This document shows positions 35,078 through 46,239 of a DNA stretch of 64,000 nt, in pieces. The position numbers and the translations under genes are program-made. The stretch is taken from the NCBI GenBank assembly GCA_963706515.1, contig CAVPMW010000007.1, forward strand, positions 496,001 to 560,000, written 5' to 3'. The DNA comes from CAVPMW01 sp963706515. GTDB taxonomy: Bacteria > Chloroflexota > Anaerolineae > Anaerolineales > UBA4823. Under the pieces are notes generated by a model. The model had not been told where the DNA came from. It did no database searches and saw only the letters and a program-made list of their open reading frames with translations. Numbering within the stretch: position 1 is the stretch's first letter; every line of letters starts with the position of its first letter.

Positions 35078-35281
35078 TGAGCAATTCGCCGTATTGCTGT
35101 ATAGCTGATTATAAAATTTCTTTCGGCGAATTGCTCAGCATATTATAGCCTCATTGGGAATCGTTGGGATAGGCTGGATATTTCTACGGCAAAGCCGTCG
35201 GCAAAGCCGTCGGGAAAGATTATACTTGAGCAATTCGCCGTATCATGTCTGTAGGTTATTAAAATTCTTTCGGCGAATTGC
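35078..35281. repeat. Two related palindromes in a divergent promoter region
   Basis: Unit X: tgagcaattcgccg (35078-35091) pairs with cggcgaattgctca (35124-35137). Unit Y: gcaattcgccg (35230-35240) pairs with cggcgaattgc (35271-35281). Their loops are also similar (both contain ttat-aaaattctt). Between them is a short ggcaaagccgtc tandem (about 35188-35215). They sit between aldehyde dehydrogenase (leftward) and the XPB-like gene (ATG 35286), so they may be duplicated operators or mobile palindromic units. Confidence 0.75.
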
Positions 35282-35285
35282 AAAT

Positions 35286-36998
35286 ATGCCAGACCTGCGC
35301 CAGAGCCTCCAGGACCGTGATTATGCCCACCTGCGGATCGTTGCCAGCTTGTGGGGGTTCGAGCTGGCGGCGACGGAGCGGCGCGCCGCGCTGGATGAGC
35401 TGGTGGAAGCCATGCTTTCCGGACCGCGCTTGCGCACCCTGCTCGCCGGGCTGCCTGCGCAGGCCCGTCTGGCCCTGGGCGACCTCATCGAGAGCGGCGG
35501 ACGGCTGCCCAGACCGCTTTTCGAGCGGCGCCATGGGACCCTGCGCAGCATGGGCGCCGCCCGCCGTGACCGGGAGCAGCCTTACCTGCACACAGACCTG
35601 GCCGCGGAAATCTTGTGGTACCGCGGGCTGCTCGCCCTGGCGTTCTTCGATACCCCGGAAGGTCCCCAGGAGTTCGTTTACATCCCCGACGATCTGCTGA
35701 GCTGGCTGTACCCCCTGCCGGAGGGCACCCAACCCCCGCCAGGGCGCCCGGCGACCCCGGCGGAGCGCGCGGTGGTCGCACCTGCCAGCGAGCGGATCCT
35801 GGACCACGCCACGACCCTGCTCGCCGGGCTGCGCCTGGGCATGTCATTGGCTGAGCTGGCGCAATATATTCCCGGTGAGAGCGAGGGGTCAGTTCCGGCC
35901 TACCCGCTCGAGCCCCAGGTCCTGCAAACCCTGCTGGCCGAGGCCGGCCTGCTGACCGCGGAGGGTGCAGCGCTGCCCGAGGCGGTGAAGGCCTTCCTGG
36001 AAGCCCCGCGGGCGGAAGCCCTGGCGACGCTGGCGCGCGCCTGGCTGCCCAGCATCGTATTTAACGAGCTGCGCCAGCTCCCTGGGCTCAGGTTCGATGG
36101 GGAGTGGCAGAACGATCCCCGGCGCACTCGGGAGAGCATCCTGGGCTTCTTGGCGGGCCTGCCCGCCGGGACCTGGTGGAGTCTCTCGGCGTTTACTGCG
36201 GCGATCAAGGAGACCGCCCCGGATTTCCAGCGCCCGGCGGGGGACTACAATTCCTGGTTCATCCGCCGGGAGGGCAGCGAGGGTTACCTGCGCGGCTTCG
36301 CGCATTGGGAGGCGGTCGAGGGTGAGCTGCTGCGCTACATGATCGCCGGTCCGCTGCACTGGCTGGGGGTTACGGACATTGCCTTCAGCGAGTCTATTGC
36401 GAATGGAGAGCCGACGGCTGACGGGAAGGCATCCGTCGCGGTGAGCGCCTTCCGGCTGAGCGGATGGTCAGCCGCCCTGCTCCGCGGGGAGGTCCCCATG
36501 GGATTGCCGGCGGACGACCAGCCCCTGAGCGTGCTCTCGGATGCGCGCCTGCGCGTACCGCGGCTGGCGCCCAGGGCGGTGCGCTACCAGCTCGCCCGCT
36601 GCTGTAAATGGGAAACGGCGCATGCGGAGGACTACGTTTACCGGCTGACGCCGTCGGCATTGGCGAGCGCCCGGCGGCAGGGCTTGCGCACCGGGCAGAT
36701 CCTGGCGATCTTGCGCAAGAACGCGGGAAGCATCCCGCCCAACGTCAGCCGCGCGCTGGAGCGCTGGGAGGAGCAGGGCAGCCAGGCGCGCTTGCAGCCG
36801 GCGCTGGTGCTGCGCCTGAGCAGCCCGGAGATCCTGCAGGCACTGCGCAGCTCACGCGCGGCGCGCTTCCTGGGCGAGACGCTCGGGCCGGCGGCGGTCG
36901 CCGTCAAGCCGAATGCCGGCGAGAAGGTGCTGGCGGTCCTGGCGGAGCTGGGTTACCTGGGGGAAATGGTGGGGGGTGCCGGAGAGGATGCGCCTTAA
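35286..36998 (+). CDS. Helicase-associated (XPB/Ssl2 N-terminal-like, Helicase_C_3) domain protein
   Basis: 570 aa from ATG 35286; an upstream in-frame extension covers the palindromes and is unlikely. N-terminal LRQSLQDRDYAHLRIVASLW; many Leu/Arg-rich helical repeats; and near the C-terminus YRLTPSALASARRQGLRTGQ, ILAILRKNAGSIPPNVSRAL and ERWEEQGSQARL, the signature of the helicase-associated domain found at the N-terminus of XPB-like proteins. No Walker motifs are present, so this is not itself a helicase; an XPB-type helicase gene is usually elsewhere. Likely part of a DNA repair or transcription complex. Very GC-rich, intact. Confidence 0.8.
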   Translation: MPDLRQSLQDRDYAHLRIVASLWGFELAATERRAALDELVEAMLSGPRLRTLLAGLPAQARLALGDLIESGGRLPRPLFERRHGTLRSMGAARRDREQPYLHTDLAAEILWYRGLLALAFFDTPEGPQEFVYIPDDLLSWLYPLPEGTQPPPGRPATPAERAVVAPASERILDHATTLLAGLRLGMSLAELAQYIPGESEGSVPAYPLEPQVLQTLLAEAGLLTAEGAALPEAVKAFLEAPRAEALATLARAWLPSIVFNELRQLPGLRFDGEWQNDPRRTRESILGFLAGLPAGTWWSLSAFTAAIKETAPDFQRPAGDYNSWFIRREGSEGYLRGFAHWEAVEGELLRYMIAGPLHWLGVTDIAFSESIANGEPTADGKASVAVSAFRLSGWSAALLRGEVPMGLPADDQPLSVLSDARLRVPRLAPRAVRYQLARCCKWETAHAEDYVYRLTPSALASARRQGLRTGQILAILRKNAGSIPPNVSRALERWEEQGSQARLQPALVLRLSSPEILQALRSSRAARFLGETLGPAAVAVKPNAGEKVLAVLAELGYLGEMVGGAGEDAP

Positions 36999-37172
36999 AA
37001 GGTGGCCGGAGTGATCCCTAATTGCCCTGTAGCTGCTGGCGCTTGGCCCTCACTCTCAATTCTCTGGCAGATAAGCCTAGCTAGAGGTGGGCCTGATACT
37101 GGGGTGGGACACTCCGGCCTGTTCAATTGTCGTGCTAGGAATATAGTAGCAGGTTTTTGAGCGCGAATCAAG

Positions 37173-37322
37173 ACCCAATTTTGTTAAGAGCCAAAATTGG
37201 GTTTAACAATTTTGCTGCGCAAAATTGAGCGACGCCAATATTGTAAAGAGCCGATTTTGGGTTCATCAATTTTGAAAGTACCATTATTGAGTGACCCAAA
37301 TTTGTAAAGAGCCAAAATTGGG
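37173..37322. repeat. Degenerate tandem repeat, 60-62 nt unit, about 2.5 copies
   Basis: Units begin near 37173, 37233 and 37295 with cc(c/a)aatttTgTtaAGAGCC followed by (a)aaattggg and tcaattttg. Each can form a small stem (ccaattttg / caaaattgg). Located in the 333-nt gap downstream of the converging XPB-like and Hcp genes. No gene is present in this gap. Confidence 0.7.
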
Positions 37323-37332
37323 ATATGGTCCC

Positions 37333-37823
37333 TTAGACCGCCTTATTTTGCTTCAGGTCCCAGCCGGCTTTGACCACCTTGCCCGGGGCGCCGCGCGCAT
37401 CGAAGGGCTGGAATTCCACCTCGATCTTGGCAAAGACCAGGTCGAACTCATCGAGGGACAGCTCCTCCCCCTCCTGCCCGCCGGTCTGGTAGGCGCTGAC
37501 CAGGACCTCGCTCAGCCGGTAGACCAGGTAGTCCTGCCGCTTGCCGGCAGACGCTGCGCGTAAGGCTGAGCCTGGCCTCCTTGAAATGCTCGCCTTTGAG
37601 GCAGTGCGCCAACAAGAGCGGCGAGGCTTTGCTGGTGTGCGCGGTGAAGTGGAAGGGGCTCATCTCGACTTTGCCCGCCCCGGCGCCTCCGCTCACCACC
37701 CCCAGCGTCGAGCGGGTTGCTCGCGCCCAGGCTGAAGCTCAAAATCTCGATCTCATCCTTGTGCCCCACATCGGTGCTCTCGCCTTTGACTTCGCCGATC
37801 TTCAGGAAGATATTCACCGCCAT
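37333..37823 (-). CDS. hcp: Hcp family tube protein, orphan (two frame slips)
   Basis: About 163 aa once slips near 37705 and 37545 are bridged: MAVNIFLKIGEVKGESTDVG with HKDEIEILSFSLGASNPLD, then VEMSPFHFTAHTSKASPLLL and AHCLKGEHFKEARLSLTR, then GKRQDYLVYRLSEVLVSAYQ, LSLDEFDLVFAKIEVEFQPF and a final GKVVKAGWDLKQNKAV. This is the Hcp (type VI secretion tube) fold: the starting beta-strand, the KSSPxLL-like segment and the FxKIExEYxPQ-like segment. No sheath, baseplate or ATPase genes are nearby. It might be an evolved tube paralog, an exported effector carrier, or part of a contractile system encoded elsewhere. All three pieces are conserved, so slips are probably sequencing errors. Confidence 0.85.
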
Positions 37824-37967
37824 TACACACCTCCATATTTAGCGATCCGTTTACCTGCTACCAGCTCTGAGCGAAGGGAGCTGTCTTGCGCCGTCCGGGT
37901 CGAGCGAGCGGCTTTCCGGACAATTATAATCAGATTTAGGCAACGGATTTGGGCAACGGATTACAGC

Positions 37968-38147
37968 AGCGCCGAAACCTATTCGTCCCGCGAAAAACGA
38001 AGAGGAACGAATGGGTTCCCTGGGTGAGGTCGTGGGCGGGTGGGCGCAGTTTGCAGGCATGGCTTGAAGATAGCAGATAATGGGGAGAAAAGCAAGATTG
38101 GGAGAGGGGGATTAATGGAGGTATTTTGGGGCTAACCCCGGGTTCGA
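37968..38147 (-). repeat. Dispersed intergenic repeat, copy 2 (inverted relative to copy 1)
   Basis: The minus strand repeats the order of blocks seen at 3129-3290: ggggttagcccc, ttaatccccc, ttatctgctatcttca, and attcgttcctcttcg with gggacgaata. About 80 percent identity by eye in the first 75 nt. It lies upstream of hcp. Confidence 0.75.
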
Positions 38148-38150
38148 AAT

Positions 38151-38290
38151 GTCATTCCGAGACGTTTCGTACTGGGAAACGGCGAGGAATCCCCCCGGAC
38201 TGCAGCCCTGAGGCGCCCAGCATCGGAACGAATAGGGCCACGGGTGGGGGATTCCTCAACGCTGCAAAGAACGCAGCGTTTCGGAATGAC
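38151..38290. mobile_element. MITE-like element with about 45-bp imperfect terminal inverted repeats
   Basis: gtcattccgagacg...gaggaatcccccc (38151-38196) is mirrored at 38246-38290, whose complement reads gtcattccgaaacg...gaggaatccccca. The inside is about 50 nt with no ORF. No clear target duplication is seen. The remaining 38291-38604 shows only a TATAAT-like box near 38499 and a triple tcccacattta tandem (38549-38580) before the dehydrogenase gene. Confidence 0.65.
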
Positions 38291-38604
38291 TTGGTGAGCC
38301 AGGTTTATTTGGTGCGGCCTGGTTAAGAGATTTTCCAGTAAACGAATAATTATATTGGGGATAGATGCAAAGGAGAGTAAGGATGAGAAGATTCATTCGT
38401 TGCGGACGCAGCTAATTTTACGAACAAAGTCTGGATACTTATCTTGATAGCGTCAGTACTCCGCCCTATCTCACACCCAACTCTCGCTTCCCCAAATAGT
38501 ATAATATCTGCGCCTGGACGGACGGGCTAACCCACACCTCCAGCGCCTATCCCACATTTATCCCACATTTATCCCACATCTGCTGCGCACACCTGAGGCA
38601 ACCC

Positions 38605-39625
38605 ATGGACGACCCCATTCACGTCTTGATCACCCTGCCCTTCACCGATGAGATGGTCGCGGCGCTGCAGGAAGTCTCGCCCAAGCTGGCGCTGCACGCC
38701 GTCGTCGCCCGCCGGGTGGAGGAGGTGGAAGCGGAGGCCTGGAAGCAGGCGGAGGTGCTGTACACCAACCGGCTGCTGCCAACTCCCGAGCAGGCGCCGC
38801 GCCTGAAATGGATCCAGTTCCACTGGGCAGGGATCGACCACGCGATCAATGCGCCGATCATGGACAAGCCGGGGCTGGTCGCCACCACGCTGAGCGGGGC
38901 GGCGGCCTCGCAGGTGGCGGAGTTCATCGTCACCATGCTGCTGGCGAGCGGGCACCACCTGCCCGAGCTGCTCAACCTGAAGCAGCGCAGCGAGTGGCCG
39001 CGCGACCGCTGGGAGCGCTTCAGCCCCAGGGAGCTGCGCGGCAGCACGGTGGGGATCGTGGGCTACGGCAGCATCGGGCGCCAGGTGGCGCGCCTGCTGC
39101 AGGCGTTCGGGGCTGAGGTGCTGGCGACCAAGCGCGACGTGATGCACCCCGAGGACCCGGGCTACACCGCCGAGGGGATGGGCGACCCGCAGGGCGACCT
39201 GGTACGCCGGCTGTACCCGCCGCAGGCGCTGCGCGGCATGCTCAGGGAGTGCGATTTCGTGGTGGTGATCGTGCCGCTCACCTCCGAGACGCGCGGCCTG
39301 ATCGGCGCGCAGGAGCTCGCCGCAATGAAGCCGACGGCATTCCTGATCGACAACTCGCGCGGCGGGGTGGTGGACCACGAGGCGCTGATCCCGGCGCTCG
39401 CGCGACGGCAAAATCGCCGGGGCAGCCCTGGACGTCTACCCGGAAGAGCCGCTCCCGGCGGAGAGCCCGCTGTGGAAGCTGCCCAACGTGATCCTCTCGC
39501 CGCACATCTCGGGCAACACCCCCTATTACGACGAGCGGGCGGTGCAGCTCTTCGCTGAGAACCTGTCTCGCTACGTCAAGGGGCAGCCGCTGCTCAACAT
39601 CTTCGACACGGCGAAAGGGTATTGA
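38605..39625 (+). CDS. D-isomer-specific 2-hydroxyacid dehydrogenase (one frame slip)
   Basis: About 340 aa. Reduces 2-oxoacids to D-2-hydroxyacids (or the reverse) with NAD(P)H. N-terminal catalytic-domain half: APRLKWIQFHWAGIDHAIN and TLSGAAASQVAEFIVTMLLA. Rossmann motif: STVGIVGYGSIGRQVARLLQ. Catalytic Arg is in IDNSRGGVVDHEALI, Glu in AALDVYPEEPLP (after a slip near 39405) and His in VILSPHISGNTPYY. The substrate cannot be told; phosphoglycerate- and glyoxylate-type relatives are equally possible. Ends 4 nt before the next ATG, so an operon with the HAD protein. Confidence 0.9.
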
Positions 39626-39629
39626 GCGC

Positions 39630-40422
39630 ATGGCAGCGGCAGGCGAACTGCGCCCCTTCGAGGTCATCCTGTTCGACGGCGGCTCTACGCTGTTTTACTT
39701 CGCCGGGAACCCGGTGGAAGTGCTGAGGCAAGGGGTGAAGGACTGTAGCTGGCTCAGCCGTGTTGGCTGGCGCAGCCTCGCAGCTCGATAAGGAAGCTTT
39801 TGCTCAGCAGTTTGCTAAGCGCTTCGGCGACGAGCTGTTGCGCTACTACCGCGAGCGCGAGATGGAGTTCATCGAGTACACGACCGAGTACCTGCTCCAG
39901 GGGGTTTTAGCAGAGTTTGGCGAGCAGGATATACCGACCGAGGTCCAGCGCCAGGCGATCGACACGATGTACCGGGTGACCCAGGCGCACTGGCACGCCG
40001 AAGACGACGCTATCCCTACACTGGAGCTGCTGCGCGCCCAGGGCTACCGCCTGGGGCTGGTCTCCAACGCCAGCGACGAGCAGGACGTGCAAACCCTGAT
40101 CGACCAGACGGGGCTGCGCCCGTACTTCGAGGTGGTGCTGATCTCGGCGGCGCTGGGCATCCGCAAGCCGAACCCGAAAATATTTCAGGCTGCATTGGAG
40201 CACTGGGGAATCCCACCCGGCGAGGCGGCGATGGTCGGGGATACGCTGGGGGCGGACATCCTGGGGGCGCAGAACGCCGGCCTCTACAGCATCTGGATCA
40301 CCCGCCGGGCGGATACTGCGGCAAACCGGGCGCACGAGGGAACGATCGTGCCGGAGGCGACGATCGGCAGGTTGAGCGAGCTGCCGCAGTTGTTGGAGAA
40401 CATCTCCCACGCCCTCTCTTAA
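39630..40422 (+). CDS. HAD-superfamily hydrolase (one frame slip)
   Basis: About 263 aa. Motif I is VILFDGGSTLFYF, where the second Asp of DxD is replaced by Gly as in the DxGxT subgroup. After a slip near 39755, an alpha-helical cap (EAFAQQFAKRFGDELLRYYR), motif II LGLVSNASDEQDVQ, motif III Lys in GIRKPNPKIFQAALE, and motif IV MVGDTLGADILGAQNAG. The presence of all other motifs suggests a phosphatase on a small metabolite; the missing acid/base Asp makes activity uncertain. ATG 39630 lies 4 nt after the dehydrogenase stop; substrate coupling to that enzyme is possible but unproven. Confidence 0.85.
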
Positions 40423-40445
40423 GGGAGTAGAGATCCCATCCCCGG

Positions 40446-40474
40446 CGATGTGAAGCTGAGTATGCTTCACATCG
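40446..40474. terminator. Hairpin after the HAD gene (11-bp arms)
   Basis: cgatgtgaagc (40446-40456) pairs with gcttcacatcg (40464-40474) around tgagtat. No T-run follows; a weak terminator or processing stem. Confidence 0.45.
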
Positions 40475-40529
40475 TCAATGCGACTATAATGCATCCCGAA
40501 ATTAATTTTCAGCCCACCAAATACCGAAC

Positions 40530-40640
40530 ATGCCTACCCCCTTGCCCCTCCCTTCCGCCTTCGGCGGTGGTAGGGGGATAATACAGAAAACAGGATGCTG
40601 CGGACGAATGTCCGCAGCATCCTGTTTTTGGAATTCTTCG
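40530..40640. repeat. Palindromic element P3: 19-bp arms, 4-nt loop, with C-rich left frame
   Basis: Arms 40587-40605 and 40610-40628 are exact complements around 'gaat', with aaaa at the base on one side and tttt on the other. The left flank holds ccccctt-gcccctcccttccg, a small cgccttcggcg hairpin and tagggggataat, resembling P1 and P8. It lies between convergent HAD and HMG-CoA reductase genes and can terminate both ways. Confidence 0.8.
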
Positions 40641-40662
40641 TAAAAATTGGCGATTTAGAATG

Positions 40663-42205
40663 CTAGCGGTTGCGCCCGTACTTCTCGTGGCTGGAGACCC
40701 AATCCAGGGAGGAGATGGCGGCTGCCAGGGAAAGCTCGCCCGCCAGCACCATGGCGGCGATGATCTCGGCCAGCTTGTTCACCTTTCCATCTACCGGTGC
40801 AGCCCAGCATCTCCAGGCACTCGCGCTGGGTGGGCAGGCCCGTGCCGCCGCCGTAGGTCGCCACGATCAGCGAAGGGATGGTCATTGAAATGTACAGGTC
40901 TCTCTCGGGGGTCAGCTCGGCGTAGATGATGCCCGCCGACGATTCGGACACGTTGGCCACGTCCTGCCCGGTGGCGATGAACATCGCCGTGATGGCATTG
41001 GCGGAATGCAGCCCGTTGTTGTTGGCTCCCGAGAGGAACGAGCCTACGTTGGCGATCCCGTAATGGTAGGTGAGACTCTCCGGCTCGACGCGCATGTGCT
41101 GGATCAGCACGTCGCGCTTGACCACGGCTTCGGCGGTGACCCGCTTGCCGCGGGTGCGCATGATGTTGACCTGCGAAGCCTTCTTGTCGGTGGCGAAGTT
41201 CGACTCGAGATAGAAGTGCTGGATGCCGGGGTAATGGTCGACGATCCAGCCGCAGGCGGCGAAGGTAGCCCGACCGACCATGTTTTGACCGGCAGCGTCG
41301 CCGGTGGTGTAGTTGAAGCGCAGGTAGGCGAAGCGGCTGGCGAGATAGTATTCGATGTCGACCAGGCGGGCGACGTGGGAGGTCGCCTCGGCTTCCTCGC
41401 GGATCGCTGCGATATTGTCCTGCACCCATTTGGCGAAATCACGGGCGGCACGCGCATCCCCGAAGACGAACACCGGGGCGCGCTGCATGGCATCTGCCAC
41501 CACCGAAACGCGCACGCCGCCGCACAGGTTGAGCAGCTTCATGCCGCGGTTGTAGGAGGCTACCAGCGTGCCCTCGGTGGCCGCCAGCGGGATGAGGAAC
41601 AGCCCCTGGGCGTGCTCGCCGTTGATCTGCAAAGGTCCGGCGAAGCCCAGCGGCACCTGCGCCACCCCGGTGAAATTCTCGATATTCCCGCTGGTCAGGT
41701 GGGCGTCGAACGAATACTGGTTAAGGTGCTGGAGCTCTACCCCGCTGAACTCCTCCACGAATTTCTGCCTCTGGCGGATAATTTCATCGGAATAGTTATC
41801 CTCCGCGCTGCGCGGGATGCGCAGCAGGCCGTCATCTTTTGAGGAAACTGCGTCCTCCACATTGAAATGCAGGTCGCCGAAGGGGTCGGTCTTAAAACGG
41901 AAATCGATGCTGTATTTGCCGCTGCCCAGGCTGGGGATGTGCGCCAGGATAGTGATGGTCTGGCGCAGGGGGAAGGCGAGCGGGTTCTGCAAGGTGATCT
42001 GACCCGGCGAGAGGCGCGTGCCATCCGCGAGCTCAAAGGTGAGCTTTTCCGGCTGGATCGTCTTCCCATTGACCTTGATGTGCGTGATCCCGGTCAATTT
42101 GGCGTCGCTCAGCCGGTTCTTCACGGAAAACTGCACCCCGTCCGGGAGGTTCTTCAGGCTCCCGAAGGTGTACAGGCGCTTGAGCAGCATGCTGGGAATA
42201 TACAT
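40663..42205 (-). CDS. Hydroxymethylglutaryl-CoA reductase with N-terminal beta-domain (slip near the 3' end)
   Basis: About 514 aa. Makes mevalonate from HMG-CoA with NAD(P)H, the committed step of mevalonate-pathway isoprenoids. Catalytic landmarks: NFTGVAQVPLGFAGPL, Glu in LAATEGTLVASYNRGMKLLN, DAAGQNMVGRATFAA, Lys in ESNFATDKKASQVNIM, VGSFLSGANNNGLHSANAIT, GGGTGLPTQRECLEML, and after a slip near 40790 the terminal LDWVSSHEKYGRNR with the catalytic His. Residues 1 to about 110 form an extra beta-rich domain (GVQFSVKNRLSDAKLTGITH, VNGKTIQPEKLTFELADG, YSIDFRFKTDPFGDLHFNV) not found in standard soluble reductases. No other mevalonate genes are nearby. Confidence 0.93.
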
Positions 42206-42299
42206 GGGGATCCCCTCCGTTAATGCACCAATTCAAGATGATTAGCCGGAAGCATCTTTATAATATTCATCTCTAAAATGGCCAATCACGGGGGATTAT

Positions 42300-42398
42300 A
42301 TTACAAAGGAGGGGAGGATTGCGAAAATTGATGCTGGTAGGTGCAATGCACCTGACAGCATCAATTTTTTTTGCGCTTTTCTCTACCGGAAGGAGAGA
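42300..42398. repeat. Palindromic element P4: 13+8-bp stem in a GA/CT-rich frame
   Basis: aaaattgatgctg (42324-42336) pairs with cagcatcaatttt (42356-42368), continued inside by aggtgc/gcacct after one mismatch. The flanks gaggggagg and ctctaccggaaggagag partly mirror each other. Ends in a T-run towards the minus-strand-upstream side; lies between the HMG-CoA reductase start and the stop of the acyl-CoA synthetase. Confidence 0.75.
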
Positions 42399-42410
42399 AT
42401 ATTTTGCTTT

Positions 42411-45178
<2,768 letters not shown>

Positions 45179-45210
45179 GATTTACCTCTCATCCAGGGGT
45201 AGGAGTATTA

Positions 45211-45275
45211 TAGGACTTACGCAGTTCGCTGAGGAAACCGGTGTGTAAGGCGGGCGTCGCCCGCCTTACACCCTA
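45211..45275. repeat. Palindrome P5 (14-bp arms, 1-nt centre) with gcagttcgctgaggaa motif
   Basis: gtgtaaggcgggcg (45243-45256) is complementary to 45258-45271. It is preceded by ggacttacgcagttcgctga (45213-45232), a motif repeated at 47206-47224. The motif overlaps the -35 area of the acyl-CoA synthetase promoter on the minus strand. The remaining 45276-45520 is AT-rich with no gene. Confidence 0.7.
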
Positions 45276-45520
45276 TTTCATCCTTCACGTGTAACTCTTT
45301 TATTTGTTTTATTTTTCACAATTTATCATTGTAATGCCATTGCGATTCAATCTACCGGTACATATGTTACCAAAATAATGTGCCGATTTTCCATAATTTT
45401 TATAGCCGTGCAATGTATTAGAAGCAACACGCCGCTGATCATCAGGCAGGCCCACAGCTGTGATTGCGAATAGTTATGCTTCAGAGCATTCCCGCGATTA
45501 TACAGCAGTCAGCTCAAGCC

Positions 45521-46118
45521 TCACCGGAAGATAAGATAGCGGGGAACAACTCGCAGGTATTCTTCATATGTGTGTCCATACTTAGCCAGGCATGCGTTCT
45601 CCTCAGCAAGAATCTGAATGTGGTAGATCGCACCTACGAGGAAAACACCTGAAACTAGGAGCCATGAGCCGCACGAGACCGCTAAGCCAAGCAAGACAAA
45701 GAACAACCCAACCCATTGCGGGTTTCGAGAGAGGCGATATGGACCTCGAGCAGCCAGGTTGACCATCAGCCACCATTCCGAAGTAATATATTGAGAGGAC
45801 CACTAACGTAATGCCTGCTGCATAAAACCCAAGGCCAATTAATGAAAGCCAGAAGGGCGCCCTATAGAGAGGCGTGAGACTAATAATGATGAGTAAAGCA
45901 AACACGATTAGCTGGCCTAGACGAAGAATAAGCTTTTTAGTTCCTCGCAGTTTGTCCTTCGGATCAGCAAATAGCCATTCCCGCTTTTCCTTGGAAAGCC
46001 TCATAGTGGATAATATCAGCGCCGCGGCATAAAACACGAGAAAGATCCAATGGTTCGCAAGACCGAAGCTGAGCGGCGGAAGTAGATGCATCACATAAGT
46101 CCTATCCTTCCCAAACAT
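45521..46118 (-). CDS. Isoprenylcysteine methyltransferase-like (ICMT/PEMT family) membrane protein (one frame slip)
   Basis: About 199 aa from ATG 46118 (GGTGG upstream); the frame is open to ATG 46184. Spans include HWIFLVFYAAALILSTM and LGQLIVFALLIIISLTPLY. After a slip near 45760 the conserved C-terminal part reads LAARGPYRLSRNPQWVGLFF, VLLGLAVSCGSWLLVSGVFL and AEENACLAKYGHTYEEYLRV with PRYLIF, the methyltransferase signature RNPxYxG...EExxLxxxFGxxYxxYxxxVPRxxP. Substrate unknown; bacterial members methylate lipids or small thiols. Clearly AT-richer than neighbours, suggesting acquisition. Confidence 0.8.
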
Positions 46119-46239
46119 ACCACCGTATTTATTTTGAATCAATCTGTATCTTTTATGGCAGTTTGTTCCTGAGATTAGAGACATTGACTGGCAGCATCTA
46201 AAGAGTACTCGCTTCCCAGACTCGGAGGCGGCGATCTGT

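Noticed and set aside
37173..37322. CRISPR array at the 60-62-nt repeats
   Set aside because: Units are degenerate and contiguous, with no conserved repeat/variable spacer alternation.
37291..37563. 90-aa plus-strand open frame opposite hcp
   Set aside because: Shadow of the conserved Hcp C-terminus on the minus strand.
38130..38150. tRNA T-arm-like ggttcgaaat
   Set aside because: No cloverleaf can be built around it; it lies at the edge of the MITE-like element.
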